12,466 bases of DNA from Rhodobacter sp. (GTDB lineage: Bacteria > Pseudomonadota > Alphaproteobacteria > Rhodobacterales > Rhodobacteraceae), in assembly GCA_013824055.1 (NCBI GenBank), contig PNNE01000043.1, positions 1-12,466 of the forward strand, given 5' to 3'. Both the position numbers and the translations under genes were made by a program. Below the pieces are notes generated by a model. It did not search any database and had not been told where the DNA came from. It worked only from the letters and a program-made list of their open reading frames with translations. Positions 7,175 through 12,466 of this stretch are shown one piece after another. Numbering within the stretch: the first letter of the stretch is position 1; each line of letters begins with the position of its first letter.

Positions 7175-7201
7175 GCAGTTCGTTCCGGTCTGTTCACGAA
7201 T

Positions 7202-7216
7202 GTTCTTAAAAAGTTC
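7202..7216 (+). promoter_or_regulatory. Alphaproteobacterial LexA (SOS) box
   Basis: GTTC at 7202-7205 and GTTC at 7213-7216 are separated by exactly seven bases (TTAAAAA). GTTC-N7-GTTC is the established LexA operator of alphaproteobacteria, including Rhodobacter. The box abuts the -35-like TTTACA at 7217, so a bound repressor would block it. Two more GTTC copies (7182, 7192) lie upstream at ten-base spacing, and one more abuts the first of these (7178). It is the only such site I noticed in the intergenic regions of this window. Confidence 0.7.
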
Positions 7217-7246
7217 TTTACAGGGCGGTGCCGATATGAGAACAAT
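7217..7246 (+). promoter_or_regulatory. Putative SOS promoter of the small membrane protein gene
   Basis: TTTACA (7217-7222) differs from TTGACA at one base. After an 18-base spacer comes AACAAT (7241-7246), four of six matches to TATAAT. Transcription would start near 7253, about 20 bases before the ATG at 7272, so a message from this promoter would carry the GGAG ribosome binding site. The spacer is one base longer than ideal and the -10 is weak; TATGAG at 7235 is an alternative -10 but is too close to TTTACA. Confidence 0.4.
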
Positions 7247-7271
7247 CTGGCAACGCATCATGGAGAACGCG

Positions 7272-7394
7272 ATGAAAGACGCCATGAAGACCCTGCTGAG
7301 CCACACTCCCAAAGGCGCGATGGAAGATCTGGTTGGCGTCGCGTCGCTGTTCGTTCTGCTGTTCGCCGTGCTGTCCGTGCCCGGCTTGCACTAA
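7272..7394 (+). CDS. Small single-pass membrane protein, putative SOS-induced
   Basis: A 40-residue protein. Residues 1-19 are polar and amphipathic with Lys2, Lys6 and Lys14 (MKDAMKTLLSHTPKGAMED); residues 20-38 form one hydrophobic membrane helix (LVGVASLFVLLFAVLSVPG); the protein ends GLH. The positive N-terminal part predicts N-in, C-out topology. ATG at 7272 is chosen because GGAG (7262-7265) lies six bases before it and because it follows the predicted transcription start; in-frame ATGs at 7260 and 7236 would give 44 or 52 residues. The gene has its own LexA-type box, promoter-like sequence and terminator (7478-7512), so it is a complete unit separate from recG. I recognise no named family. 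By design it resembles SOS-induced small membrane division inhibitors such as Caulobacter SidA, but I see no sequence match to that protein, so a function in checkpoint control is only an inference. Confidence 0.68.
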   Translation: MKDAMKTLLSHTPKGAMEDLVGVASLFVLLFAVLSVPGLH

Positions 7395-7477
7395 GGTTTC
7401 TGCCCCGCGCTCTGTCCCCCAAGGGTGGCGGTCCGCCTCGCCTGGCCCACCGTCCGCCGTTTCCAGACGCGCCACTG

Positions 7478-7512
7478 CCGCCGCCATCCGACCGGATGTG
7501 CGGCGGTTTTTT
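7478..7512 (+). terminator. Rho-independent terminator after the small membrane protein gene
   Basis: CCGCCG (7478-7483) pairs with CGGCGG (7501-7506), and CATCC (7485-7489) pairs with GGATG (7494-7498) around a GACC loop; one C-G pair with a bulged T lies between the two stems. Six T residues follow directly (7507-7512). It ends transcription on the + strand 83 bases after the stop at 7394, and lies right beside the 3' end of the convergent scaffold gene. It has no T-run on the minus strand. The bases 7395-7477 hold no gene I can see. Confidence 0.85.
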
Positions 7513-7956
7513 CTATGCCGCCGCCTGAGCGGTCTCCATCGCCTCGCAGACGGCTTCCAGCGCCAGCAGGATCGAGGCGTGGCGGTTCTTGTAGTCGCGG
7601 GCGGGCAGCAGGACCTCATAGCCGTCGAAGGGTGCCGTCGGAACCGGACCCCCCGCTTTCAGCATCGCGGCAAGCGCGTCGCGCGCGGCCTTCAACTCGG
7701 GCAACGAGCGCCCGATGACCACGTTCCCCAGCACGGCGGCAGAGGCCTGGCCCAAAGCGCAGGCCTTCACGTCCTGCGCGAAATCGGTGATGCGGCCATC
7801 CTTGACCACCACGTCCGCCGTGACGGTAGACCCGCAGAGGGGCGAGCGTCGCCGCGCGGTGCCCTGGGGGGCGGGCAGGCGGCCCAGATGCGGGATCTCG
7901 GCGGCAAGGCCCAGGATGCGGGCAGAGTAAAGCTTGATCAGATCGCTGTCGCTCAC
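7513..7956 (-). CDS. SufU/IscU-like iron-sulfur cluster scaffold family protein
   Basis: A 147-residue protein of the NifU-N/IscU fold, closest in layout to SufU. It starts DLIKLYSARILGLA, as SufU-type proteins do. Cys41 (SPLCGS) and Cys66 (VKACALGQAS) match the first two conserved cysteines. The Asp that follows the first Cys in most members (CGD) is Ser43 here, and the position of the third Cys, in the block KNRHASILLALEA, is Ser128; the only other Cys is 137. The family normally holds an Fe-S cluster or a zinc ion with these residues, so binding may differ. The start is GTG (7956-7954) with AAGG about ten bases upstream. It lies divergent from hisI with 81 bases between. Its role could be Fe-S assembly or sulfur transfer; with the ligand changes, the exact function is uncertain. 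Confidence 0.85.
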   Translation of the reverse strand: MSDSDLIKLYSARILGLAAEIPHLGRLPAPQGTARRRSPLCGSTVTADVVVKDGRITDFAQDVKACALGQASAAVLGNVVIGRSLPELKAARDALAAMLKAGGPVPTAPFDGYEVLLPARDYKNRHASILLALEAVCEAMETAQAAA

Positions 7957-8037
7957 GTGGATTTGCCTTCGCGCATGGAAAGTCCCCGGCTGACACCGTA
8001 TGTAGACCCCGCGAACCCGCCTGCCAAGGAGAGAGCC

Positions 8038-8409
8038 ATGACGTTCGACCCGGCCACACTGAAGTATGATGCGGCGGGGCTGGTTCCCTGCGTGGCGCAG
8101 GATGCCGTGTCGGGCGAGGTGCTGATGGTCGCCTGGATGAACGCGGCCTCGGTTGCGGCGACGCTGGAGACGGGGAAGGTCACTTACTGGTCGCGGTCAA
8201 GGGCTGCGTTCTGGGTGAAGGGCGAAAGCTCGGGCCACCACCAGCGGCTGGTCGAGTTGCGGGTCGATTGCGACCGGGACTGCCTGCTGGCGCTGGTTCA
8301 GCAAGAGGGGCCGGCCTGTCACACCAACCGTCGGTCGTGCTTTTACACGGCGGTCCGGGGTGGCGAGGAGGTCGAGATCATGGCCCCTGTCCAGGCCGGA
8401 CACGGCTGA
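8038..8409 (+). CDS. hisI: Phosphoribosyl-AMP cyclohydrolase HisI
   Basis: A 123-residue enzyme for the third step of histidine biosynthesis: it opens the purine ring of phosphoribosyl-AMP to give ProFAR, in the cytoplasm. Signatures: VLMVAWMNAASVAATLETG (28-46), TYWSRSRAAFWVKGESSGHHQ (49-69), the metal site DCDRD with Asp77, Asp79 and Asp81 (Mg site) and Cys78, and the second block CHTNRRSCFY with Cys94 and Cys101 (with Cys78, the Zn ligands). It is the monofunctional form with no HisE domain. The ATG is supported by AAGGAGA at 8026-8032. It stands alone, not in a his operon: the upstream neighbour is the divergent scaffold gene, and the downstream gluQ is convergent with only 32 bases between and no clear terminator. 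Confidence 0.97.
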   Translation: MTFDPATLKYDAAGLVPCVAQDAVSGEVLMVAWMNAASVAATLETGKVTYWSRSRAAFWVKGESSGHHQRLVELRVDCDRDCLLALVQQEGPACHTNRRSCFYTAVRGGEEVEIMAPVQAGHG

Positions 8410-8441
8410 GACCTGCAAGGCACCCGACGGCCTGGCGGAGG

Positions 8442-9290
8442 TCAGGGGGTTGGCAGTCCGACCATCCGGCGGATGTCGGCGGGGGTTGCACCCTCGGCCC
8501 GGTACTTCGCAATCGCCCGTGCATCGTCACGCTTGGCCAGGCGCTTGCCGTGGTCGTCCCGGATCAGCCGGTGATGGTGGTAGACGGGGGTCGGCAGGCC
8601 GAAAAGGTGTTGCAGGATCACCTGGACCGGCGTGAAGTCGAACAGGTCCTCGCCCCGGATGACATGGGTCACGCCCTGATCGGCGTCGTCGAAGGCCGAG
8701 GCCAGGAAATAGGCGACGATATCCTCGCCCTTGCGGGACAGGACCACGTCGCCGATCTGCCGATGTGCCTGTTCGGGGTCGACCTGGTGCAGGCCGAAGT
8801 GGCCAGGCCCGGTTTCGGCAAAGGAAAGCTCCGCCGCCGCAAGCGACGCCAGTGCGGCATCAAGGTTCAGCCGAAGCGCGTCCGAGGCTGTGCGGGTTTC
8901 GATGCCACGATGGCGACAGGTGCCGGGGTAGACGTTGAACGCAACCCCCTCCTGCGGGGCGGCGAGTGCCGCGCGGATGTCCGAGCGGGTGCAGGAACAG
9001 GGGTAAAGCAGGCCCTTGCCCGCAAGAGCTTCGAGACGGGTGTTGTAGGTCGCGATATGCCCGGACTGGCGCTGGATCGGCCCGTCCCACCCCAGACCCA
9101 GCCAGACAAGGTCCTGCTGGATCAGGCGGTCGTACTCGGCGCGGCAGCGTTCAAGGTCGGTGTCCTCCATCCGCAACAGGAACCGCCCGCCCGCCTCGCG
9201 CGCCATGTCATGCGCAAGGATCGCGGAATAGGCGTGGCCAAGATGCAGCGGGCCAGTCGGGCTGGGCGCGAAGCGGGTTACGAAAGCCAT
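8442..9290 (-). CDS. gluQ: Glutamyl-Q tRNA(Asp) synthetase (GluQRS)
   Basis: A 282-residue truncated glutamyl-tRNA synthetase homologue that lacks the anticodon-binding domain. It activates glutamate and attaches it to the queuosine at position 34 of tRNA-Asp. Visible: TRFAPSPTGPLHLGHAYSA with the HIGH-type HLGH at 16-19; RMEDTD (40-45); the zinc site Cys98, Cys100, Tyr121 and Cys125; VTHVIRGEDL (207-215); and a KMSKS-type loop at 249-254 (KRLAKR), degenerate as usual for the family. The length is typical. The start at 9290 lies inside the 3' end of trmFO (13-base overlap), so the two genes are co-transcribed and probably coupled. Confidence 0.95.
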   Translation of the reverse strand: MAFVTRFAPSPTGPLHLGHAYSAILAHDMAREAGGRFLLRMEDTDLERCRAEYDRLIQQDLVWLGLGWDGPIQRQSGHIATYNTRLEALAGKGLLYPCSCTRSDIRAALAAPQEGVAFNVYPGTCRHRGIETRTASDALRLNLDAALASLAAAELSFAETGPGHFGLHQVDPEQAHRQIGDVVLSRKGEDIVAYFLASAFDDADQGVTHVIRGEDLFDFTPVQVILQHLFGLPTPVYHHHRLIRDDHGKRLAKRDDARAIAKYRAEGATPADIRRMVGLPTP

Positions 9291-10627
9291 GCCGTGAAGG
9301 CACCTTTGGCGCGATCGGTATAGGCCTTGTAGCGGTCCTTGCGGCCCCGGCGGCCCCCCTTGGCGTCGATGGGCGGGAAGAGGCCGAAGTTCACGTTCAT
9401 CGGCTGGAAGGTCTTTGCCTCGGCCCCGCCGGTGATGTGGCTGACCAGGGCGCCCATCGCGGTTTCCGGGGGCGGCGGCGAAAGATCGCGCCCAAGAAGA
9501 TCGTGCGCGGCCATTCGACCGGCCAAGAGGCCCATCGCGGCGGATTCGACATAGCCCTCGACCCCGGTGATCTGTCCGGCAAAGCGTATATACGGGCGCG
9601 ACTTCAGCCGCATCCGGTCATCCAGCAGCGTGGGAGAGTTGATGAAGGTGTTGCGGTGGATGCCGCCCAGGCGCGCGAAACTGGCGTTCTCCAGCCCCGG
9701 AATCATCTTGAAAACAGCGGTTTGCGCACCGTATTTCATCTTGGTCTGGAAGCCGACGATATTGTGCAGCGTGCCCAGCTTGTTGTCGCGGCGCAGCTGC
9801 ACCACGGCATAGGCCTTTTCATCCGGCTTGTGCGCATTGGTCAGGCCGACCGGCTTCATCGGGCCGTGGCGCAGCGTCTCACGCCCGCGTTCGGCCATCA
9901 CCTCGATCGGCAGGCAGCCGTCGAAGTATGGGGTGGGGTTGGACAGACCAGCAGCTTCGCCCGCGTGGAACTCGGTCTTCTCGGCCGCCAGCAGGGCGTC
10001 GATGAAGGCCTCGTACTGCTCGCGGGTCATCGGGCAGTTGATGTAGGCGCGTCGCTCAGCCTCGGTCTCGCCCTTGTCGTAGCGGCTTTGCAGCCAGGCG
10101 ACCGACATGTCTATACTTTCGGTATATACAATCGGGGCAATGGCGTCGAAGAAGGCAAGCGCTTCGGCCCCGGTCGCGGCGCGAATGGATTCGGCCAGGG
10201 CGGGGCTGGTCAGGGGGCCGGTTGCAATGATCCAGTTCCCGGATGAAGGAAGCTCGGTAACCTCTTCATAGGATGTTGAAATCAGCGGATGCGCCTTCAG
10301 CTTTTCCGTCACCGCGGCAGCGAAGGGATCGCGGTCCACGGCCAGGGCGCCCCCAGCCGGAAGGCGATGCTTGTGGGCCATCTCCAGCACCAGACTGCCC
10401 GCCGCGCGCATCTCCCAGTGGATCAGCCCGACGGCGTTCTGTTCATGGTCATCCGAACGGAAGGAGTTCGAGCAGACCATCTCGGCAAAGTCGCCGGTCC
10501 GGTGCGCGAAAGTGGCGACCTTGGGCCGCATCTCGTGCAGCACGACGGGGACGCCCAGATTTGCCGCGGCCCAGGCGGCTTCGGAGCCTGCCATGCCGCC
10601 GCCGATGATGTGCAAGGTTTCAGTCAT
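9278..10627 (-). CDS. trmFO: Folate/FAD-dependent tRNA (uracil-54-C5)-methyltransferase TrmFO
   Basis: A 449-residue flavoprotein that makes m5U54 (ribothymidine) in the T-loop of tRNA, using methylene-tetrahydrofolate and FAD instead of SAM. Visible: the N-terminal FAD-binding Rossmann motif IIGGGMAGSEAA (7-18); HEMRP (31-35); EMVCSNSFRSDD with Cys52; LTSPALAESI (139-148); the second conserved Cys238 in YFDGCLPIEVMAERGRETL; and GLLAGRMAAHDLLG near the C-terminus (second FAD contact). Cys52 and Cys238 match the two cysteines known to be needed in the Bacillus enzyme. The ATG at 10627-10625 has only a weak ribosome binding site. Two ATA isoleucine codons sit in GTATATAC octamers, unlike the GC-rich usage nearby. 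The gene follows the doxX terminator and leads the gluQ pair. Confidence 0.97.
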   Translation of the reverse strand: MTETLHIIGGGMAGSEAAWAAANLGVPVVLHEMRPKVATFAHRTGDFAEMVCSNSFRSDDHEQNAVGLIHWEMRAAGSLVLEMAHKHRLPAGGALAVDRDPFAAAVTEKLKAHPLISTSYEEVTELPSSGNWIIATGPLTSPALAESIRAATGAEALAFFDAIAPIVYTESIDMSVAWLQSRYDKGETEAERRAYINCPMTREQYEAFIDALLAAEKTEFHAGEAAGLSNPTPYFDGCLPIEVMAERGRETLRHGPMKPVGLTNAHKPDEKAYAVVQLRRDNKLGTLHNIVGFQTKMKYGAQTAVFKMIPGLENASFARLGGIHRNTFINSPTLLDDRMRLKSRPYIRFAGQITGVEGYVESAAMGLLAGRMAAHDLLGRDLSPPPPETAMGALVSHITGGAEAKTFQPMNVNFGLFPPIDAKGGRRGRKDRYKAYTDRAKGAFTAWLS

Positions 10628-10651
10628 GGCCCGGATTTAGGCCGGATTGCC

Positions 10652-10687
10652 GGAAAAGGAAAGCCGGGGGCGGCAGGCGCCCCCGGC
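10652..10687 (-). terminator. Rho-independent terminator after the DoxX gene
   Basis: On the minus strand GCCGGGGGCG (10687-10678) pairs perfectly with CGCCCCCGGC (10672-10663) over ten base pairs around a five-base loop, followed by the T-rich TTTCCTTTTCC (10662-10652). It lies seven bases after the DoxX stop and ends about 25 bases before the trmFO start, so it separates these two genes. A promoter for trmFO would have to lie within this short gap or upstream; none is clear. Confidence 0.8.
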
Positions 10688-10693
10688 CATTGG

Positions 10694-11071
10694 TCAGGAC
10701 TTGTCCACGGCAAGCTTGCCGGGTCCGTGGGCGAAGATCATCAGGAAGGCACCGGCGATCCCGAGGTTCTTGAAGAACAGGATCATCTGCATCTGGTCGG
10801 CGGGCGCGAAATGATACAGCAGCCCGGCCACGACGCAGAAGCCCGCGCCAAGCAGGGCCATCCAGCGGGCCTGGAAGCCGATCAGCATCGACAGGCCAAG
10901 CAGCACCTCGAAGATGATCGCGGGCCAGGCCAGAAAGCCGGGCAGGCCGCCCGAGGTCATATAGCCGGCAAAGCCGGCGACGTCGCCCATCTTGCTCAGG
11001 CCGGCCGGGATGAACACGGCGGCGAGGAAGAGGCGCGTGACGAGCGGCGCGTAGGTCTTGAGCAGTTCCAT
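10694..11071 (-). CDS. DoxX family integral membrane protein
   Basis: A 125-residue protein with about four membrane helices (roughly 10-25, 48-66, 70-88 and 96-114). It starts with the family pattern RLFLAAVFIPAGLSKM (13-28), and has GGLPGFLAWPAIIFEVLLGLSMLIGFQARWMALL (41-74), typical of DoxX/DUF417-like proteins of the inner membrane. Members have been linked to quinone or sulfur metabolism and to oxidative-stress responses, but this protein has no motif that allows a choice. The start ATG at 11071-11069 has AAGGG a few bases upstream. It is a single-gene unit with a terminator at 10652-10687. Confidence 0.85.
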   Translation of the reverse strand: MELLKTYAPLVTRLFLAAVFIPAGLSKMGDVAGFAGYMTSGGLPGFLAWPAIIFEVLLGLSMLIGFQARWMALLGAGFCVVAGLLYHFAPADQMQMILFFKNLGIAGAFLMIFAHGPGKLAVDKS

Positions 11072-11184
11072 GAGTATCCCTTGAACGCTTGTTCCGGTCT
11101 GGTGCCGGGCCCGGATGTTCTTTCACACCGGCGGCATTGCGAAAATTCCGCGCCGGGGCAGGGACCTTGTGCGCTGACGCGCAA
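11072..11184. other. Intergenic region upstream of the DoxX gene
   Basis: No gene is visible. On the minus strand it must hold the doxX promoter and the end of the gyrA transcript, but neither a convincing -35/-10 pair nor a terminator with T-run is evident. It contains a 12-base dyad GAAC-N4-GTTC (11083-11094), CCGGGCCCGG around 11107-11116, and an imperfect hairpin CCTTGTG/CACAAGG (11165-11197) that runs into the end of the upstream gene. Confidence 0.5.
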
Positions 11185-11478
11185 TCAGCCCACAAGGCGG
11201 CGGCGCTGGTCGGCCGCAAAGCCGGCGGGGTCGGCGACATCGGCCCCCAGATCGGCGGCCTTCTGGAAGAAGCCCGGGGCAGGCAGGCCGTCGGGCGACA
11301 GGCGTTGGCGCATGACCGCGGCGCGGAAGGGACGGCCCAGGGCGGCGTCTTCCTCCATCAGGGTCTCAAGCGCCGCGGTCAGCTCGCCCAGGCGCAGGCC
11401 GAGGTCCCGCGCAAGGGTGCCGTAGGCGATGGTTTCGCCCGCAGCCGCAAGGGCTGCGAGCCTGTCCTCAAGCCTCAT
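11185..11478 (-). CDS. Small conserved-looking protein of unknown function downstream of gyrA
   Basis: A 97-residue protein beginning MRLEDRLAALAAAGETIAYGTL... at ATG 11478-11476. The start lies inside the end of gyrA (11-base overlap; the gyrA stop is 11470-11468). It has a helix-rich N-terminal part with a YGTLARDLGL element (19-28) and LTAALETLMEEDAALGRPFRAAV (33-55), then GLPAPGFFQKAADLG (64-78). This resembles a small winged-helix arrangement and the GRPFRAAVMRQR-GLPAPGFF pattern recalls small proteins I have seen in other Rhodobacterales, but I cannot name a family. No signal peptide, membrane helix or catalytic motif is visible. The overlap implies co-expression with gyrA. Codon use matches the neighbours, so it is likely a real gene. 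A longer reading upstream through gyrA in this frame is not credible. Confidence 0.7.
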   Translation of the reverse strand: MRLEDRLAALAAAGETIAYGTLARDLGLRLGELTAALETLMEEDAALGRPFRAAVMRQRLSPDGLPAPGFFQKAADLGADVADPAGFAADQRRRLVG

Positions 11479-12466
11479 CGCCCTGGTCGGCGACGCGGGC
11501 GACCGAGACGACTTCCTCATCGGCGGCCACGGCGAAGACCTTGACCCCGCCAGCGCTGCGCGAGCGGAAGCTGACCTGGTCAACCGGCACCCGGATCGAC
11601 TGGCCGGTCGAGGTGGCCAGCATGATCTGGTCCGAGCTTTCGACCGGGAACGAGGCGATGATCCGACCGCCACGCGGCCCCGGAGAGATCGCCTTGACGC
11701 CCATGCCGCCACGGCCGCGGACCGGGTAGTCGTGGCTGGACGACAGCTTGCCCGAGCCGCCCTTGGTGATGGTCAGGATCAGATCCTCGGCCGCCGACAT
11801 CTCGGCGTAGCGGTCGGGGGAAAGCTGGCCGGCGGGGACGTGGTCTTCCTCGTCGTCGGTGTCTTCCTCGGTGATGCCGGCCATCAGGCGGCGCTGTTTC
11901 AGGTAGGCTTCGCGTTCCTCGGGCGTGGCCTCGAAGTGGCGGATGATCGACATGCTGACGACGTGGTCGCCGTCCGCCAGGCGGATGCCGCGCACGCCGG
12001 TCGAGCCTCGGGACTTGAAGACCCGGATTTCGGTGGTGGAGAAGCGGATGGCGCGCCCGGCTTCGGTCACCAGCATGATGTCGTCCTGATCGTCGGCGAT
12101 GGCGGCGTTCACCAGAGTGATGCCCTCGGGCAGGTTCATCGCGATCTTGCCGTTGCGCTTGACGTTGGTGAAGTCCGAAAGGTCGTTCTGCCGCACGTCG
12201 CCGTCGCTGGTCGCGAAGACGATCTGCAGGCTGGCCCAGTCTTCCTCGGGCACGTCGACCGGCATCAGCGCGGCGATGGAGACGCCGGTCTCGATCGGCA
12301 GGATGTTGACCAGCGCCTTGCCCTTGGCGGTCCGTCCGGCCAGCGGCAGGCGCCAGGTCTTCAGCTTGTAGACCATGCCGTCGGTTGTGAAGAACAAGAG
12401 CCAAGTATGTGTATTCGCGACGAAAAGCGTGGTGACGACGTCATCGTCCTTGGTCTGCATCGACGA
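11468..12466 (-). CDS. gyrA: DNA gyrase subunit A, C-terminal part (5' end outside window)
   Basis: The last 332 residues of GyrA, entering from the right edge in frame. This is the C-terminal beta-pinwheel that wraps DNA around the gyrase complex: blades with TLFVANTHTWLLFFTTDGMVYKLK, ALVNILPIE, IVFATSDGDVRQNDLSDF, IMLVTEAGRAIRF, and further C-terminal blades ending VKVFAVAADEEVVSVARV. The GyrA box itself should lie just upstream of the window; a related RGRGGMG occurs in the penultimate blade. An acidic insert (TEEDTDDEEDH) separates two blades, as is common in alphaproteobacterial GyrA. The catalytic N-terminal half is not in this window. The stop TGA at 11470-11468 overlaps the start of the downstream 97-residue protein. 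No frameshift is visible. Confidence 0.97.
   Translation of the reverse strand, partial: SSMQTKDDDVVTTLFVANTHTWLLFFTTDGMVYKLKTWRLPLAGRTAKGKALVNILPIETGVSIAALMPVDVPEEDWASLQIVFATSDGDVRQNDLSDFTNVKRNGKIAMNLPEGITLVNAAIADDQDDIMLVTEAGRAIRFSTTEIRVFKSRGSTGVRGIRLADGDHVVSMSIIRHFEATPEEREAYLKQRRLMAGITEEDTDDEEDHVPAGQLSPDRYAEMSAAEDLILTITKGGSGKLSSSHDYPVRGRGGMGVKAISPGPRGGRIIASFPVESSDQIMLATSTGQSIRVPVDQVSFRSRSAGGVKVFAVAADEEVVSVARVADQGDEA

Noticed and set aside
7200..7271. Longer versions of the small membrane protein starting at ATG 7200, 7236 or 7260
   Set aside because: The 7200 start lies in the LexA box; 7236 lies upstream of the predicted transcription start; 7260 overlaps the ribosome binding site that serves ATG 7272. 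They remain possible if the promoter prediction is wrong.
8410..8441. GACCT/AGGTC inverted repeat between the convergent hisI and gluQ genes as a bidirectional terminator
   Set aside because: The arms are only five bases, the loop is long and neither strand has a T-run.
11083..11094. GAAC-N4-GTTC dyad just upstream of the DoxX gene, resembling the LexA site of Gram-positive bacteria
   Set aside because: Alphaproteobacterial LexA uses direct repeats with seven-base spacing, and this dyad lies in the leader close to the ribosome binding site; it may be another operator or chance.
1..12466. Mobile elements, CRISPR arrays, tRNA or rRNA genes, toxin-antitoxin or defence systems
   Set aside because: I saw no repeats, cloverleaf-like sequences, transposase or integrase motifs; the genes are core functions with uniform GC-rich codon use.

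Overview
The window reads as chromosomal DNA of a GC-rich alphaproteobacterium, most likely a member of the Rhodobacteraceae (Paracoccus/Rhodobacter-like). The evidence is a CtrA response regulator next to its small antagonist SciP (DUF1153), folate-type TrmFO, GluQRS, strong GC bias at third codon positions, a GANTC site upstream of ctrA and an alphaproteobacterial-type LexA site. No phage, insertion sequence, CRISPR array, tRNA or rRNA was seen. This is mostly a core-genome neighbourhood.

Layout, left to right. Positions 2-115 hold what looks like the 3' end of a + strand gene. A minus-strand pair follows, mnmA (tRNA 2-thiouridylase) and a secreted DUF2059 protein, joined by a 4-base GTGA overlap; a good sigma70-type promoter precedes mnmA. 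Divergent from it, a + strand series runs sciP, ctrA, ligA, recG, with ligA/recG joined by an ATGA overlap. Just after recG lies an apparently independent unit: a GTTC-N7-GTTC LexA-type box, a promoter-like sequence, a 40-residue single-pass membrane protein and a strong rho-independent terminator. A minus-strand SufU/IscU-like scaffold gene and the divergent + strand hisI follow. The rest is on the minus strand: trmFO and gluQ overlapping by 13 bases, a DoxX-family membrane protein with its own terminator, a 97-residue protein of unknown function, and the 3' part of gyrA, which runs off the right edge.

How the genes fit together. Three enzymes act on tRNA (MnmA at U34, TrmFO at U54, GluQRS on queuosine of tRNA-Asp). 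LigA, RecG and GyrA act on DNA replication, repair and topology. SciP and CtrA form a transcriptional control pair, and both have CtrA-box-like sequences (near TTAA-N7-TTAA) upstream, consistent with autoregulation.

The best candidate for something undescribed is the small membrane protein at 7272-7394. A LexA-type operator, overlapping promoter, good ribosome binding site, very short membrane protein and terminator suggest an SOS-induced small membrane protein, analogous in design (not by visible homology) to the Caulobacter division inhibitor SidA. Second in interest are the SufU-like protein that lacks two of the four usual metal-ligand positions, and the regulatory region between mnmA, sciP and ctrA.
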